64,000 bases of DNA from Rhizohabitans arisaemae. Lineage in GTDB: Bacteria > Actinomycetota > Actinomycetes > Streptosporangiales > Streptosporangiaceae. Below are positions 1 through 8,923 of the stretch, piece after piece. The position numbers and the translations under genes were made by a program. Location of the stretch: positions 682,001 through 746,000 of the forward strand of contig NZ_BLRH01000029.1 of assembly GCF_025996515.1 (NCBI RefSeq), given 5' to 3'. The notes beneath the pieces were generated by a model. It was not told the origin of the DNA, did not search any database, and saw only the letters and a program-made list of their open reading frames with translations. The stretch's first letter is position 1, and each line of letters starts with the position of its first letter.

Positions 1-1767
1 GAGATCGCTTGTTCGGGCTGTGACGGCGATGCCCGCTGGGTCAACCCCGTCGTCAAGCCATTCTTGTAGCCGGGCGACCAAGCCGTCTAGTTCGTTGGCC
101 CGGTTGCTGAAAGCGACGATCATCGGACGTTCGCCGCGGTGCGCCGAACGGTAGCCGTGCAGGCTGTCCGCCCCGTCGACCAGGCCGTCCACCGGGCCGC
201 CGCCGCGGAGCCGTACCGCCCAGGAGGCGATCTCCTCCGGCATCCGGTGGGAGCGGGTCAGCCGGTGGGTCCGCGCCGCGATCCCGATGGCCGAGAGCGA
301 GGTGGGATGCCCGCCGATCCGCTGATAGGGGTCGCCGACCGCGAACAGGTCGTCGGGTCCGGTGGGAACCACGACCCGCAGCAGGCGCCACTGCGCCGGA
401 TGCAGGTCCTGGGCCTCGTCCACGATGACGTGCCGGTACGGGCGACTCGCCGGGGGGTCCGGGGCGAGCAGGTCGCCGGTGCTCCGCGCCATCAGGTCGG
501 CGGCGCGAGCCGCGAGCTGGAGCCAGGTGCAGCGCCCGCGTTCCCCCAGCCGCTCCACGACGTAGCCGATCGCCCGCCAGACGCGTGCCCGCCGACCCGG
601 GTCGAGCGGGACCCCGAACCGCCGGGCCCGGAGGTATTCGTCCTCGGTCCGCAGGTTCTGGGCGAGCACCACCTGCTCCCACTCGTGCCGGAGGAAGGCT
701 GGCCCCTGGCCGCTCTCGGGGGCCTCGGCGAAGAGCCCCTCCACCTCGGCACTGCTGGCGAGCCGGGCCGCGGCGCCGTCGGCCTGGGTGACGATGCGCT
801 GGGCCAGGCGGTCCGCGTTGAGCACCTCGATCCGCTTGCGGATCTCCTCGTCCTTGATCAGCACCTCCAGGGTGCCCTCCAGCCGGGAGGCGAGGCTCCG
901 GTTGTAGGTGGCGATGAGGATGGGGCCTTCCCGTGCGGCGCGGTGGCCCTCGGTGGCGAGGTGGGCCGCCCGGTGGAGCGCGACGAGGGTTTTGCCCGTG
1001 CCCGGCCCCCCGGTCACCAGGACGGGGGTGTCGTAGGGGTCGTGGCGGGCGAGGTCGCGCTGCTCGGGGGTGAGGAAGGTCCGCCAGTCCGGGGAGGTCA
1101 GGATCGGCAGGAGCTCGTCCTCGTTCTCGGCGAAGGCGGCCAGGTGCGGTGAGCGTTCCAGCGCCGCCACCAGGTCGTCGTCGTAGGCGGCGTCGGGGAC
1201 CGGGTCTCCGCTCACCTTCTTGCCCCGCGCGATCTCGTCGAGCGGCCGGAACTGAGACTCCGGCAGGATCGGCTCGATCGCCCGCAGGTGGGATTCGGAG
1301 CCGAGCAGCCGGATCAGCGGGATCACCTGTTCGTCGACGCCGAGGCGGACCAGCACCGGATCGCTCACATGGTCGAACAGACGGGCCGAGGTCCGTTCGG
1401 CCGCCCGCTTGAGGGCCGGGATCACCTTGGCGAGGAGCTCGGTGTCCCAGATCTCCACCGTCCCCACGGTCCGGCTGATGGTGATCCGGTGCCGCCGGGC
1501 GTACGCGTGCGCCTCGTCGTCCGTCAGGACCGAGAGCAGCCAGTGGACGTCCCCCTGGGGCGGGACGACCACGACGCCGCGCAGCAGCGCGCCGAGGCGG
1601 ATCGTGTGCAGGCGGGCGTCGGGTGAGTTCCGCACCCGTTCGGGGTACGGCGCCGCGGGGTCGCCGCGGAGGACGGCCGTCAGCGCGTCGACGACGGCCT
1701 GTCCGGCTTGGGGGGTCAGCCTCTCCAGCTCCGCGAGGAAGTCCGGGGAGATCGCGATTCTGGGCAT
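1..1767 (-). CDS. UvrD/Rep-type superfamily I DNA helicase with RelE-like N-terminal domain (3' end cut by window)
   Basis: The reading frame is open to the window edge, so the C-terminus is missing (589 codons seen). Residues about 250-590 are a superfamily I helicase: Walker A GGPGTGKT with Lys near 259, Walker B DEAQD near 450-454, followed by the GDPYQRI motif and later helicase motifs. Such enzymes unwind DNA 3'-5' with ATP. The first ~95 residues look like a RelE/ParE-fold domain: an RLHTIRLGALLRGVVV segment, then WLLSVLTDDEAHAYARRH, which matches the HDEAYRWA-type ending of RelE-like domains fused to UvrD helicases in other bacteria. Its ATG overlaps the stop of the upstream gene by 4 nt (ATGA), so the two are translationally coupled. 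Helicase assignment is firm; the RelE-like call is by pattern only, and whether it still acts as a nuclease is unknown. Confidence 0.85.
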   Translation of the reverse strand, partial: MPRIAISPDFLAELERLTPQAGQAVVDALTAVLRGDPAAPYPERVRNSPDARLHTIRLGALLRGVVVVPPQGDVHWLLSVLTDDEAHAYARRHRITISRTVGTVEIWDTELLAKVIPALKRAAERTSARLFDHVSDPVLVRLGVDEQVIPLIRLLGSESHLRAIEPILPESQFRPLDEIARGKKVSGDPVPDAAYDDDLVAALERSPHLAAFAENEDELLPILTSPDWRTFLTPEQRDLARHDPYDTPVLVTGGPGTGKTLVALHRAAHLATEGHRAAREGPILIATYNRSLASRLEGTLEVLIKDEEIRKRIEVLNADRLAQRIVTQADGAAARLASSAEVEGLFAEAPESGQGPAFLRHEWEQVVLAQNLRTEDEYLRARRFGVPLDPGRRARVWRAIGYVVERLGERGRCTWLQLAARAADLMARSTGDLLAPDPPASRPYRHVIVDEAQDLHPAQWRLLRVVVPTGPDDLFAVGDPYQRIGGHPTSLSAIGIAARTHRLTRSHRMPEEIASWAVRLRGGGPVDGLVDGADSLHGYRSAHRGERPMIVAFSNRANELDGLVARLQEWLDDGVDPAGIAVTARTSDL

Positions 1768-4049
1768 CAGTGGGTGGTCAGCAGGGCGAGGATGTCGCGG
1801 TCACCGCGTTCGTTCAGCCGGGCCAGGAGACCATCCGGATCGAGATGACCCGCCATGCCGATTCTGGCGGCGACGATCCGCATGGCTTGTTCCTTGTCTT
1901 CGATGGGCGCCGTGTACCCGACGAGGTACAGGGCTTGGTCCGGCGGAGGCATCCGCGGGTCGGGGCCCGGCAGGTGGCGGGTCCGCAGGATGCCGTCGTC
2001 GGACAACGTCCAGAAGAGGTGGTCCCCTTCGCGGCCGCCGCACTCCAGCAGGAGCCGCTGGAGGGAGTTGAGCGTCGGCTGCTCCCCCCAGGTGAGGGTG
2101 AGGCCGCCCGCGGTCCCTGCCACGGTCCGGCTGTCCCCGGGGGCCAGGCCCAGGTACGCCGCGAAACCGCCGGGCAGCGGGCATTCCGCGCCGTGCAGAT
2201 GGCCGTCCTCGACGTCGATGCGCATCCACCACCGGCCGTCCGGCTGGCGGAAGCAGCGCCGGGTGAGAGAGACGTCTTTGTGGGGCATCGGCCCGGCGGC
2301 CTCGGGCGGCGGGGCGTACGGCACACCGGCGCCGGGGAATCCGTGACCCGGCGTATCCGGGTACGCCTGCCGCGGCGGCAGGCCGAGGGGGTCGGCGGGC
2401 GGCCCGGCCGGGGCGACCGGCAGGCCGAGCGGGTCGAGCCGCGGACCCGCCGGAGCGCCGACCGGGACGGGGACCGCGTGCCCGACGGGTACGGGCGTCG
2501 CCTGCGGCGCAGGCGCGCCCGTCGGGGCCGGGACGGGGACAAGTGGGGCAGGCGCACCCGGAGGGGTCGCGACGGGGACAAGTGGGGCGGGCGCACCCGG
2601 ATGGGCCGGGACGGGCACGGGCGGGGCGGGCGGCGGAAGGGGGAGCGCGGTGGGGGGCGCCGGCGCCGGCATCGGCGAGGCGGCGCCCGCGGACGGTACG
2701 GCGCCCACGGCGACGGGCACCGGGAACGGCTGGTCCGCGGGGACGGGCGGGACCGCGCCGGCGGGCGGTGGGGCGTTCGCGGGGGCCTGCGGCGACAACT
2801 CGTCCGCGCCGAGGATGCGCAGCTGCGGCACGCTCTGCAGCCACTCCTTGGCGTGTTCGGGATGGATGCCCAGCGTCGAGACGAGCGCCAGGGCCTGGCT
2901 GACCGTCGGCGGCTCCTTCGCACTGATGATCACTTGCCGGGTCCTGTCGTGCAGCTGGGTGATGTCCCCGGTGACCAGCCATCGGTTCTGCAGGCTGTGC
3001 CCGGGAAGCGTGGCGAGCACGAACTGCCAGGCGGGAACCCCCAGCGCCTGGACCTCCTCCTGATGCCAGTCGGCGAAGGCGGCGAGGCGGGTGAGCGGCG
3101 CGGCGACGCCGAGCGAGGCGGTGATCGCGGACAGGTGCGCCGCGTAGGCGGTCGTGGCCGGGTCGGTCAGCCAGGCGGAGAGCTGGGCCCTGAGCTCGGC
3201 TTCGAGGTGGTGGATCTCCTCCACGGGGACGGCGAAGAGTTTGGCGAGTTGCTCGGGTGCCCCGGGGGCGTCGGTGAAGAGGCGGTTCTGGGCGACGGCC
3301 CACTGCAGGTCGCTGAGGTTGGCGAAGGACGCGTCGATCAGCGGGACGAGCGAGGTGGCCGATCCTCGGACGGCGACGAGTTCGCCGCCGCGGCGCTCCG
3401 GCTGCGGCGCGGCCTGGGCGGTCTCCGGACGCCCCGCCGGGTTCGCCGGTACGGGGGCCGCCGGGGCGCCCGCGGCCACCGGGGTGCCGCCCGGTCGCGC
3501 GGCGGCGGGGGCGGCTCCGGCCGCGGCGACGGCGGCGGCCAGCTCGTCGAGCGCGTCGCGGATCTGCTGCGGCGCCCACTCGGGGAGCCAGTCGAGCAGG
3601 ACCCCGACCGGGGAGGCGATGGCGGGGCCGGCGGCGGTGAGCGCGGTGGGGAAGAGGCCGACGGCCTCCCAGTAGACGGCGCGGATCAACGCCGTGGAGC
3701 GGTCCGGGGTCAGATCCCGGAGCGCCTGCGGGGTGAGCGAGACGAGATTCTGCCAGGAGCCGACCCGCTCCAGCGCTCCCCGGGCGGCGTCGGACCAGGT
3801 CTGCGTCCGGGGTGTCGTGGCGTACAGGGCGGGCAGGATGTCGCCGACCGCGGTCGAGGGCCATCGGGTCAGCGAGAGGTCGGTGAGCAGGTCGCAGACG
3901 GGACCGGGACCGACCCTGGTGAAGACCTCGGTCAGCGGCAGTGACCGCCACCACGCGGGCGGAAGTCCACCGAAGCCGGTGAGCTCGATGAACTGCGTGG
4001 AATCCCCCCAGCGCAGGGGAGGCACGAGATCACTCAGACAGAAGTTCAT
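1767..4049 (-). CDS. Large protein of unknown function, coupled to the helicase
   Basis: I do not recognise this 760-residue protein. It has three parts: a helical N-terminal half (about 1-430), interrupted near 185-220 by an Ala/Pro-rich linker; a long low-complexity Pro/Ala/Val linker (about 430-570) with repeats such as APLVPVATPPGAPAPLVPVP; and a folded C-terminal domain (about 580-760) rich in Trp and charged residues. The stretch PTVSQALALVSTLGIHPEHA near 390-410 resembles a helix-turn-helix or alpha-CTD-like helix pair, but this is weak. There is no signal peptide and no membrane segment. The stop codon overlaps the helicase start (ATGA), so the two products probably work together in DNA transactions. 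ATG start; a 93-bp gap upstream (4050-4142) is the likely promoter region. Confidence 0.7.
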   Translation of the reverse strand: MNFCLSDLVPPLRWGDSTQFIELTGFGGLPPAWWRSLPLTEVFTRVGPGPVCDLLTDLSLTRWPSTAVGDILPALYATTPRTQTWSDAARGALERVGSWQNLVSLTPQALRDLTPDRSTALIRAVYWEAVGLFPTALTAAGPAIASPVGVLLDWLPEWAPQQIRDALDELAAAVAAAGAAPAAARPGGTPVAAGAPAAPVPANPAGRPETAQAAPQPERRGGELVAVRGSATSLVPLIDASFANLSDLQWAVAQNRLFTDAPGAPEQLAKLFAVPVEEIHHLEAELRAQLSAWLTDPATTAYAAHLSAITASLGVAAPLTRLAAFADWHQEEVQALGVPAWQFVLATLPGHSLQNRWLVTGDITQLHDRTRQVIISAKEPPTVSQALALVSTLGIHPEHAKEWLQSVPQLRILGADELSPQAPANAPPPAGAVPPVPADQPFPVPVAVGAVPSAGAASPMPAPAPPTALPLPPPAPPVPVPAHPGAPAPLVPVATPPGAPAPLVPVPAPTGAPAPQATPVPVGHAVPVPVGAPAGPRLDPLGLPVAPAGPPADPLGLPPRQAYPDTPGHGFPGAGVPYAPPPEAAGPMPHKDVSLTRRCFRQPDGRWWMRIDVEDGHLHGAECPLPGGFAAYLGLAPGDSRTVAGTAGGLTLTWGEQPTLNSLQRLLLECGGREGDHLFWTLSDDGILRTRHLPGPDPRMPPPDQALYLVGYTAPIEDKEQAMRIVAARIGMAGHLDPDGLLARLNERGDRDILALLTTH

Positions 4050-4142
4050 CGGTGTTCTCCGCCTCTCACGGTTCGAGTCCTGAGGGGGACATTAGTATGC
4101 GTGCCGCTTAAAAATCAGTGTGAGGCATCGCAAAGAACACCG

Positions 4143-4907
4143 CTATCGGCGAACCGCGGCGAACCGGAGCCGGACATAGTCGGCCATCCAGCCGCTCTCC
4201 CGCCGGAGCGCGGGCGCGGCCAGCTCGTTAAGCCGGAGCAGAAGCGGGTCGACCGCCTCGGCGGCCACCCCTTCCAGCAGGGTTCCGGCGAACATGCGCA
4301 CCCAGTCGGCGGCGCCGCCGGGGCATTCGTCCAGGGGCGTGGGCCGGTCGAAGTACTCCAGGAGCCGGACGGTGAAGCCTGCGGCCTCCAGCCGTGCGGC
4401 GTACTCGGCGGGGGTGGGGAAGTACCACGGCAGCTCCGGCTCGGGCAGGCCGTACTCCCGCCAGGCGGTGTGCATGGCGGCGATGAGCGCCGCGCAGTTG
4501 CCCGCGCCGCCCATCTCGGCGACGAATCGCCCGCCGGGCCGTAGCGCGGCGTGGACCCGTGAGATCACCCGGTCGGGGTCGCGTGCCATCCAGTGCAGCG
4601 CGGCGTTCGAGAAGACCGCGTCGTACGGCTCCGCGACGGTGAAGTCGTATCCGTCGGCGACGACGAAGTCGATTCCCGGGTAATGCGACATGGCCGCCTC
4701 GATCATCGAAGGGGCTCCGTCGATCCCCAGGACCCGGGCATCCCGGGCCGCGATCTCCGCGGTCAGCACGCCGGTGCCGCAGCCCAGGTCCACGATGCGC
4801 TCGCCGGGGCCGGGGTCGAGCAGTTCCACGAGCGGGGCTCCGTGCGCGGAGACGTAGCCGAAGGAGCTGTCGTACGCGCGGGAGTTCCACCGCGTCGTAC
4901 CGCCCAT
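4143..4907 (-). CDS. Class I SAM-dependent methyltransferase (trans-aconitate methyltransferase-like)
   Basis: 254 residues. The SAM-binding motif I is VDLGCGTGVLTAEIA, followed by the acidic end of strand 2 (VLGIDGAPSMI), a VVADGYDF segment and the post-I motif VFSNAALHWM, a combination typical of trans-aconitate 2-methyltransferase and related small-molecule enzymes. I chose the ATG at 4907, opening MGGTTRWNSRAYDSSFGYVS, because the further 18 upstream codons lack family-like residues. The 215-bp region upstream (4908-5122) separates it from the solute-binding protein on the same strand and probably carries its promoter. The substrate cannot be told from sequence. Confidence 0.8.
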   Translation of the reverse strand: MGGTTRWNSRAYDSSFGYVSAHGAPLVELLDPGPGERIVDLGCGTGVLTAEIAARDARVLGIDGAPSMIEAAMSHYPGIDFVVADGYDFTVAEPYDAVFSNAALHWMARDPDRVISRVHAALRPGGRFVAEMGGAGNCAALIAAMHTAWREYGLPEPELPWYFPTPAEYAARLEAAGFTVRLLEYFDRPTPLDECPGGAADWVRMFAGTLLEGVAAEAVDPLLLRLNELAAPALRRESGWMADYVRLRFAAVRR

Positions 4908-5122
4908 AGATTCAAATCGCAAGATAATCAAGCTCACATTCCGATACGACGTGCCCCCCACGTCAGCTGTAGGACAGATTAGGGCCTGTAGGACAGGTGG
5001 GGCATAAGTGTGGTCGTATCGTGGACAACCATGCCGGAGACCGGACAGATCGGCAGGTCAGGCACCTTGGGCGTGCGTGCCGGGCTCGGTACGGCGTGTC
5101 CGTGGAGCGGCGGATCGACGGG

Positions 5123-6241
5123 TCAGTTTCCGGCCCAGTGGGCGGAGACGTATTCCTTGGCGGTGTCGGCCTGGGGGATGGTGAGCGAGACCGGCGACCC
5201 GGCGGTGGGCAGCAGCGCCAGCGCGGCCTTGTCCACGGTGCCCGCCTTCTGCATCGCCTCCAGGCGGATCGGCCGGGTACGGCCCTTCAGGAAGAGGTTC
5301 TGGCCCTCGTCGGAGTAGAGGAACTCCTGCCAGAGCCGGGCCGCCGCCGGATGCGGCGCCGTCTTGTTGACGGCCTGCGCGTAGTACGTCCCGGTCGTGG
5401 CGTCCTTGGGGATCACGACTTTCCAGGTGACCCCTTCCTTGGCCGGGAAGGAGTTGCGGTAGTCCCAGTCCAGGACGACCGGGGTCCGGCCGCTCTCGAT
5501 CGTCGCCTTCGTGGGGTGGACGGACGTCAGGTTCCCGGCCTTGGCGAGCCGGTTGAAGAACTCCACGCCCGGCTTGACGTTGTCGGCGGAGCCGCCGTTG
5601 CCCAGCGCCGCGGCGACGACCCCGTAGAAGGCCGAGTCCGAGGCCCTGGGGTCGCCGTTGAGCGCGATCTTGCCCTTCAGGTCCGGGCGCGTCAGGTCCT
5701 TGATCGAGGCGATGGGCGGGATCTTGGCGCTGTCGTAGCCGATCGACAGGTAGCCGCCGTAGTCGCCGAACCAGGCGCCGTCGGGCGCCTTCCGCTCGTC
5801 CGGGATGTCGTGCCAGGTGCGGACCTTGTACGGGGCGAAGAGCCCGGAGTTGCCGATCGCGACGTCCGTCGCCAGGTCGAACACGTCGGGCGCCCGGTTG
5901 CTCCCCTTGAGCCTGGCCGCGGTGTCGATCTCCCCCTGGCTTCCGGCGTTCGGTTCGGCCGAGTTGACCTTGATCCCGTACTTGTCGGAGAAGGTGTCGA
6001 TGATCTCGGCGTAGTTGGCCCAGTCGGGGGCGAGGGCGACGACGTTGAGCTCACCCTCCTTCCGCGCGGCCTCGATCAGGCCGTCCATCCCGCCGAAGTC
6101 GGCGACGGAGGTCGCCGTGGCCGGTTTGACGGCGATGCCGGGCTTTGCGGGTGCCGACGGCGAACCGCACGCGGTCACCGCGGTCAGCGCCCCCACCGCT
6201 CCGAGTGCCACAGCCGAACGACGCGTCCAAGTCCGCCTCAC
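5123..6241 (-). CDS. Extracellular solute-binding lipoprotein (ABC importer, polyamine/iron type)
   Basis: 372 residues from a GTG at 6241 behind a G-rich ribosome-binding site. The N-terminus MRRTWTRRSAVALGAVGALT leads to a lipobox ending ..TAVTAC, so the mature protein is a membrane-anchored lipoprotein. The body (KEGELNVVALAPDWANYAEI, then DVFDLATDVAIGNSGLFAPY) is that of the family 1/8 periplasmic binding proteins that serve spermidine/putrescine, iron or thiamine importers. No permease or ATPase gene is adjacent, so it is an orphan component in this window. Ligand unknown. The twin Arg near the N-terminus (RRS) is not a convincing Tat motif. Confidence 0.82.
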   Translation of the reverse strand: MRRTWTRRSAVALGAVGALTAVTACGSPSAPAKPGIAVKPATATSVADFGGMDGLIEAARKEGELNVVALAPDWANYAEIIDTFSDKYGIKVNSAEPNAGSQGEIDTAARLKGSNRAPDVFDLATDVAIGNSGLFAPYKVRTWHDIPDERKAPDGAWFGDYGGYLSIGYDSAKIPPIASIKDLTRPDLKGKIALNGDPRASDSAFYGVVAAALGNGGSADNVKPGVEFFNRLAKAGNLTSVHPTKATIESGRTPVVLDWDYRNSFPAKEGVTWKVVIPKDATTGTYYAQAVNKTAPHPAAARLWQEFLYSDEGQNLFLKGRTRPIRLEAMQKAGTVDKAALALLPTAGSPVSLTIPQADTAKEYVSAHWAGN

Positions 6242-6290
6242 TGCTTACCCCCGTAGCAGGTCTGGTCACACTACGCTCTTATAGTGGGGT

Positions 6291-6536
6291 CTATGAGCGG
6301 TTGCGTCGAGGAGGCGCGCTCATCGGCACCACCTTGCCGGCCACAAGCGTGACCTGGAGGACTTCGGTGAGTGAGCCGTCGCGTCGGCGGACCGAGAGCA
6401 CCCCGTTCTCCCAGGATTCCAGCACCCCGACGACGTCGCCGAAACCGCCGGTGACCCGTCTGCGAAGACTGACGCGGCTTCCCACGTCGGAAGGGGTGAC
6501 GGAGACGGCGAAACGGGCGGAGAATTGTGGGGTCAT
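6291..6536 (-). CDS. Small SH3-like domain protein (N-terminal domain of Rv0428c-type acetyltransferases)
   Basis: 81 residues. The core (VGSRVSLRRRVTGGFGDVVG, then VLSVRRRDGSLTEVLQVTLV and AGKVVP) resembles the SH3-like beta-barrel found in front of the GNAT domain in Rv0428c-type acetyltransferases. Here the protein stops straight after the barrel and no GNAT domain follows, so it is either a stand-alone barrel or the remnant of a longer gene. It is divergent from fdxA, with a 107-bp shared upstream region (6537-6643). Family match is from memory of the motif; function unknown. Confidence 0.6.
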   Translation of the reverse strand: MTPQFSARFAVSVTPSDVGSRVSLRRRVTGGFGDVVGVLESWENGVLSVRRRDGSLTEVLQVTLVAGKVVPMSAPPRRNRS

Positions 6537-6643
6537 GCCGTATTCGCCCCCTCGGGTTCAAGCCACTGGCCTGGCACGGCAATACTAGGGCGTGACAAGC
6601 CCCACGGTAGTCATACGAAGGCCGGGAGAAAGAGGAGTCCGAG

Positions 6644-6970
6644 GTGACCTACGTCATCGCGCAGCCGTGCGTGGATGTGCTGGACAAGGCGTGCATCGAA
6701 GAGTGCCCTGTCGACTGCATCTACGAAGGTGCCCGTATGCTCTACATCCACCCCGACGAGTGTGTGGACTGCGGGGCGTGCGAGCCGGTGTGCCCCGTTG
6801 AAGCGATCTTCTATGAGGACGACGTGCCCGAGCAGTGGAAGGACTACTACCGGGCGAACGTGGACTTCTTTGACGACCTCGGTTCGCCGGGTGGCGCCTC
6901 CAAGGTAGGCAAGATCGACAAGGACCACCCGGTCGTCGCCGCGCTTCCGCCGCAGGGGGAAGATCACTGA
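6644..6970 (+). CDS. fdxA: Ferredoxin, 7Fe type (3Fe-4S plus 4Fe-4S)
   Basis: 108 residues. It opens [20 protein letters not shown] and has the cysteine pattern of seven-iron ferredoxins: C9 and C17 with CPVDCI near 21-25, then a full CxxCxxCxxxCP cluster ([12 protein letters not shown]). The ~50-residue C-terminal extension with [20 protein letters not shown] is typical of the actinobacterial FdxA/FdxC family. It is a cytoplasmic one-electron carrier. ATG at 6644 follows a purine-rich site (AAAGAGGAGTCCGAGG). It lies directly ahead of dapC, an order also seen in Mycobacterium (Rv1177-Rv1178). Confidence 0.95.
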   Translation: MTYVIAQPCVDVLDKACIEECPVDCIYEGARMLYIHPDECVDCGACEPVCPVEAIFYEDDVPEQWKDYYRANVDFFDDLGSPGGASKVGKIDKDHPVVAALPPQGEDH

Positions 6971-7076
6971 TAGGCCCGTACCGCCGCAGGAGGGTGGTCC
7001 GGGCCCTGGGAAGGACGTGGCCGCGGCGGAGGCTGACTCGGCGGCCACGTGCGACATGGGAAGGAGCCACCTGATC

Positions 7077-8213
7077 ATGGCGTTCGGCGCAGGGGCGGAC
7101 CAGGGTTCCGCCGACCGATACGGACTACCCGATTTCCCGTGGGACCGGCTGGCGCCGTACAAAGCACTCGCGCAGGCCCATCCGGACGGGATCGTCGACC
7201 TGTCGGTCGGTACCCCGGTGGACCCGGTTCCCGCCGTCGCCCAGGCCGCGCTCGCCGCGGCGGCCGACAGCCCGGGCTATCCGCTCACCCACGGGACCGC
7301 TCCGCTGCGGGAGGCCGTGGCCGGCTGGCTCGCCCGTCGGCACGGGGTCGCGGTCGATCCCAAGGACGTCCTGCCGACCATCGGCTCCAAGGAGCTGGTC
7401 GCCTGGCTGCCGACGCTGCTCGGGGTCGGCCCCGGCGACACCGTGGTCATCCCCGAGCTCGCCTATCCCACCTACGACGTGGGGGTACGGCTGGCGCGGG
7501 CCCGCGCGCACGCCACCGACGGCCTGCTCGCGCTGGGACCGGAGCGCACGCCCCTGGTCTGGGTGAACTCCCCGTCCAACCCCACCGGCCGGGTCCTGCC
7601 CGTCGAGCACCTGAGGAAGGTCGTCGCGTGGGCCCGGGAGCGGGGCGCCGTCGTCGCCTCGGACGAGTGCTACATCTCGCTCGGCTGGGATATCGAACCG
7701 GTCTCGATTCTGCATCCCGATGTCTGCGAAGGCTCGCACGAGGGACTGCTGGCCGTTCACTCTCTGTCAAAGCGGTCCAACCTCGCGGGCTACCGCGCGG
7801 GGTTCGTCACCGGCGACCCGGCGGTGGTCTCCCGGCTGCTGGAGCTCCGCAAGCACCTGGGCATGATCGTGCCCGCCCCGGTTCAGGCGGCCGTGGTCGC
7901 CGCCCTCTCCGACGACGAGCACGAGCGGGAGCAGCGGGAACGCTACTTCGCCCGCCGCGCGCGCCTGTGGCCCGCGGTGGAGGCGGCGGGGTGGCGGATC
8001 GAGCACTCAAGCGCCGGGCTCTACCTCTGGGCCACCCGGACGGGACCCGATGGGGAGCACTGCGACTCCTGGGAGCAGGTCCGGATGCTCGCCGAGCGCG
8101 GTGTTCTGGTGGCTCCGGGGGACTTCTACGGGCCGGCCGGACACGGGCATATTCGGATAGCCCTTACCGCGAGCGACGAACGGGTCGATGCGGCTGTTAC
8201 CCGGCTCCGCTAA
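7077..8213 (+). CDS. dapC: N-succinyldiaminopimelate aminotransferase (fold-type I PLP enzyme)
   Basis: 378 residues from ATG 7077, which has GGAAGGAG ten bases upstream; an earlier in-frame GTG at 7017 would add 20 poorly conserved residues. The enzyme transfers an amino group from glutamate to N-succinyl-2-amino-6-oxopimelate in the succinylase branch of lysine/meso-diaminopimelate synthesis. Visible hallmarks are VNSPSNPTGRV, the SDECYISLGW strand and the PLP lysine in HSLSKRSNLAGYRAGF, all typical of class I/II aminotransferases. The nearby dapD and dapE support this substrate rather than another amino acid. It is a cytoplasmic enzyme. Confidence 0.9.
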   Translation: MAFGAGADQGSADRYGLPDFPWDRLAPYKALAQAHPDGIVDLSVGTPVDPVPAVAQAALAAAADSPGYPLTHGTAPLREAVAGWLARRHGVAVDPKDVLPTIGSKELVAWLPTLLGVGPGDTVVIPELAYPTYDVGVRLARARAHATDGLLALGPERTPLVWVNSPSNPTGRVLPVEHLRKVVAWARERGAVVASDECYISLGWDIEPVSILHPDVCEGSHEGLLAVHSLSKRSNLAGYRAGFVTGDPAVVSRLLELRKHLGMIVPAPVQAAVVAALSDDEHEREQRERYFARRARLWPAVEAAGWRIEHSSAGLYLWATRTGPDGEHCDSWEQVRMLAERGVLVAPGDFYGPAGHGHIRIALTASDERVDAAVTRLR

Positions 8214-8224
8214 TATCCCCGGGC

Positions 8225-8914
8225 ATGACCATCGCGGTCGTACTTGGCTTGAGCATAGTCACGATTATCGTCATTATGTTCGCACTCGTGGCTGTGGCGC
8301 GGCAAGACCGGAAGGGCGGGTCCGAGGGGACCGCACCTCCGGATCCCATCCATGCCACCACCAATGCGATCACGGGTCCGCACCGGCTGCCCGCCGAGGT
8401 GACCCAGCCCACGATCCTGTCCGCGCCCCCCGACTTCGTCGACCCGCGTACCATCAAGGTGGGCGACGTCATCGACTGCCAGGGCGTGCGGTACCGGGCC
8501 ATCGGGGCGCTCTACCTCACCCGTAAGGGGAGCCAATGGGTGGAGTACCTCATGGACGACGGGAAGCGCGGATATCGGTGGCTCTCGGTCGAGGAACGAC
8601 CCGGGCTGGTCTCCACCGATCCATCCTATCTGGAGGTCCTCGTCTGGACTCCGGTGCCCACGCAGGGGATGGTCCCCGCCAAGCACACCCTCCTCGTCGA
8701 AGGGGTGGAGTACTTCCCGGTGGAACGGGGCACCGCGGCCTTCCGGTCCGACGGCACCACCGGGCACCCCGAACGCGGCCTCCTCGATTTCGCCGACTAT
8801 CAGGCGGAGGACGGCCGCTCCCTCTCCTTCCAGCGCGTCCAGGGGGAGATGTGGCGGTCGGCCTACGCGACCCCGGTCTCGCCGGGGTCGCTGCGGATCC
8901 ACCCGCGGAGCTGA
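8225..8914 (+). CDS. Membrane-anchored DUF4178 protein
   Basis: 229 residues, ATG 11 bp after the dapC stop. An N-terminal hydrophobic helix (residues about 3-25, IAVVLGLSIVTIIVIMFALV) is followed by a polar linker and a DUF4178-like region: VGDVIDCQGVRYRAIGALYL, then WVEYLMDDGKRGYRWLSVEE, and a second similar half. The domain is a beta-rich module of unknown role, usually found near membrane or stress proteins. It probably shares a transcript with dapC, but nothing in it suggests a role in lysine synthesis. Family assignment moderately sure, function not known. Confidence 0.7.
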   Translation: MTIAVVLGLSIVTIIVIMFALVAVARQDRKGGSEGTAPPDPIHATTNAITGPHRLPAEVTQPTILSAPPDFVDPRTIKVGDVIDCQGVRYRAIGALYLTRKGSQWVEYLMDDGKRGYRWLSVEERPGLVSTDPSYLEVLVWTPVPTQGMVPAKHTLLVEGVEYFPVERGTAAFRSDGTTGHPERGLLDFADYQAEDGRSLSFQRVQGEMWRSAYATPVSPGSLRIHPRS

Positions 8915-8923
8915 TCCGCCCGG

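Noticed and set aside
2400-2720. Apparent tandem DNA repeats
   Set aside because: They encode the Pro/Ala/Val linker of the unknown protein; unit length and sequence vary, as for low-complexity coding sequence.
1623-3944. A 773-codon open frame on the plus strand opposite the unknown protein
   Set aside because: It is antisense to a frame with better codon position bias and a coupled neighbour; its product is Arg/Gly-rich low-complexity, as expected for a high-GC shadow.
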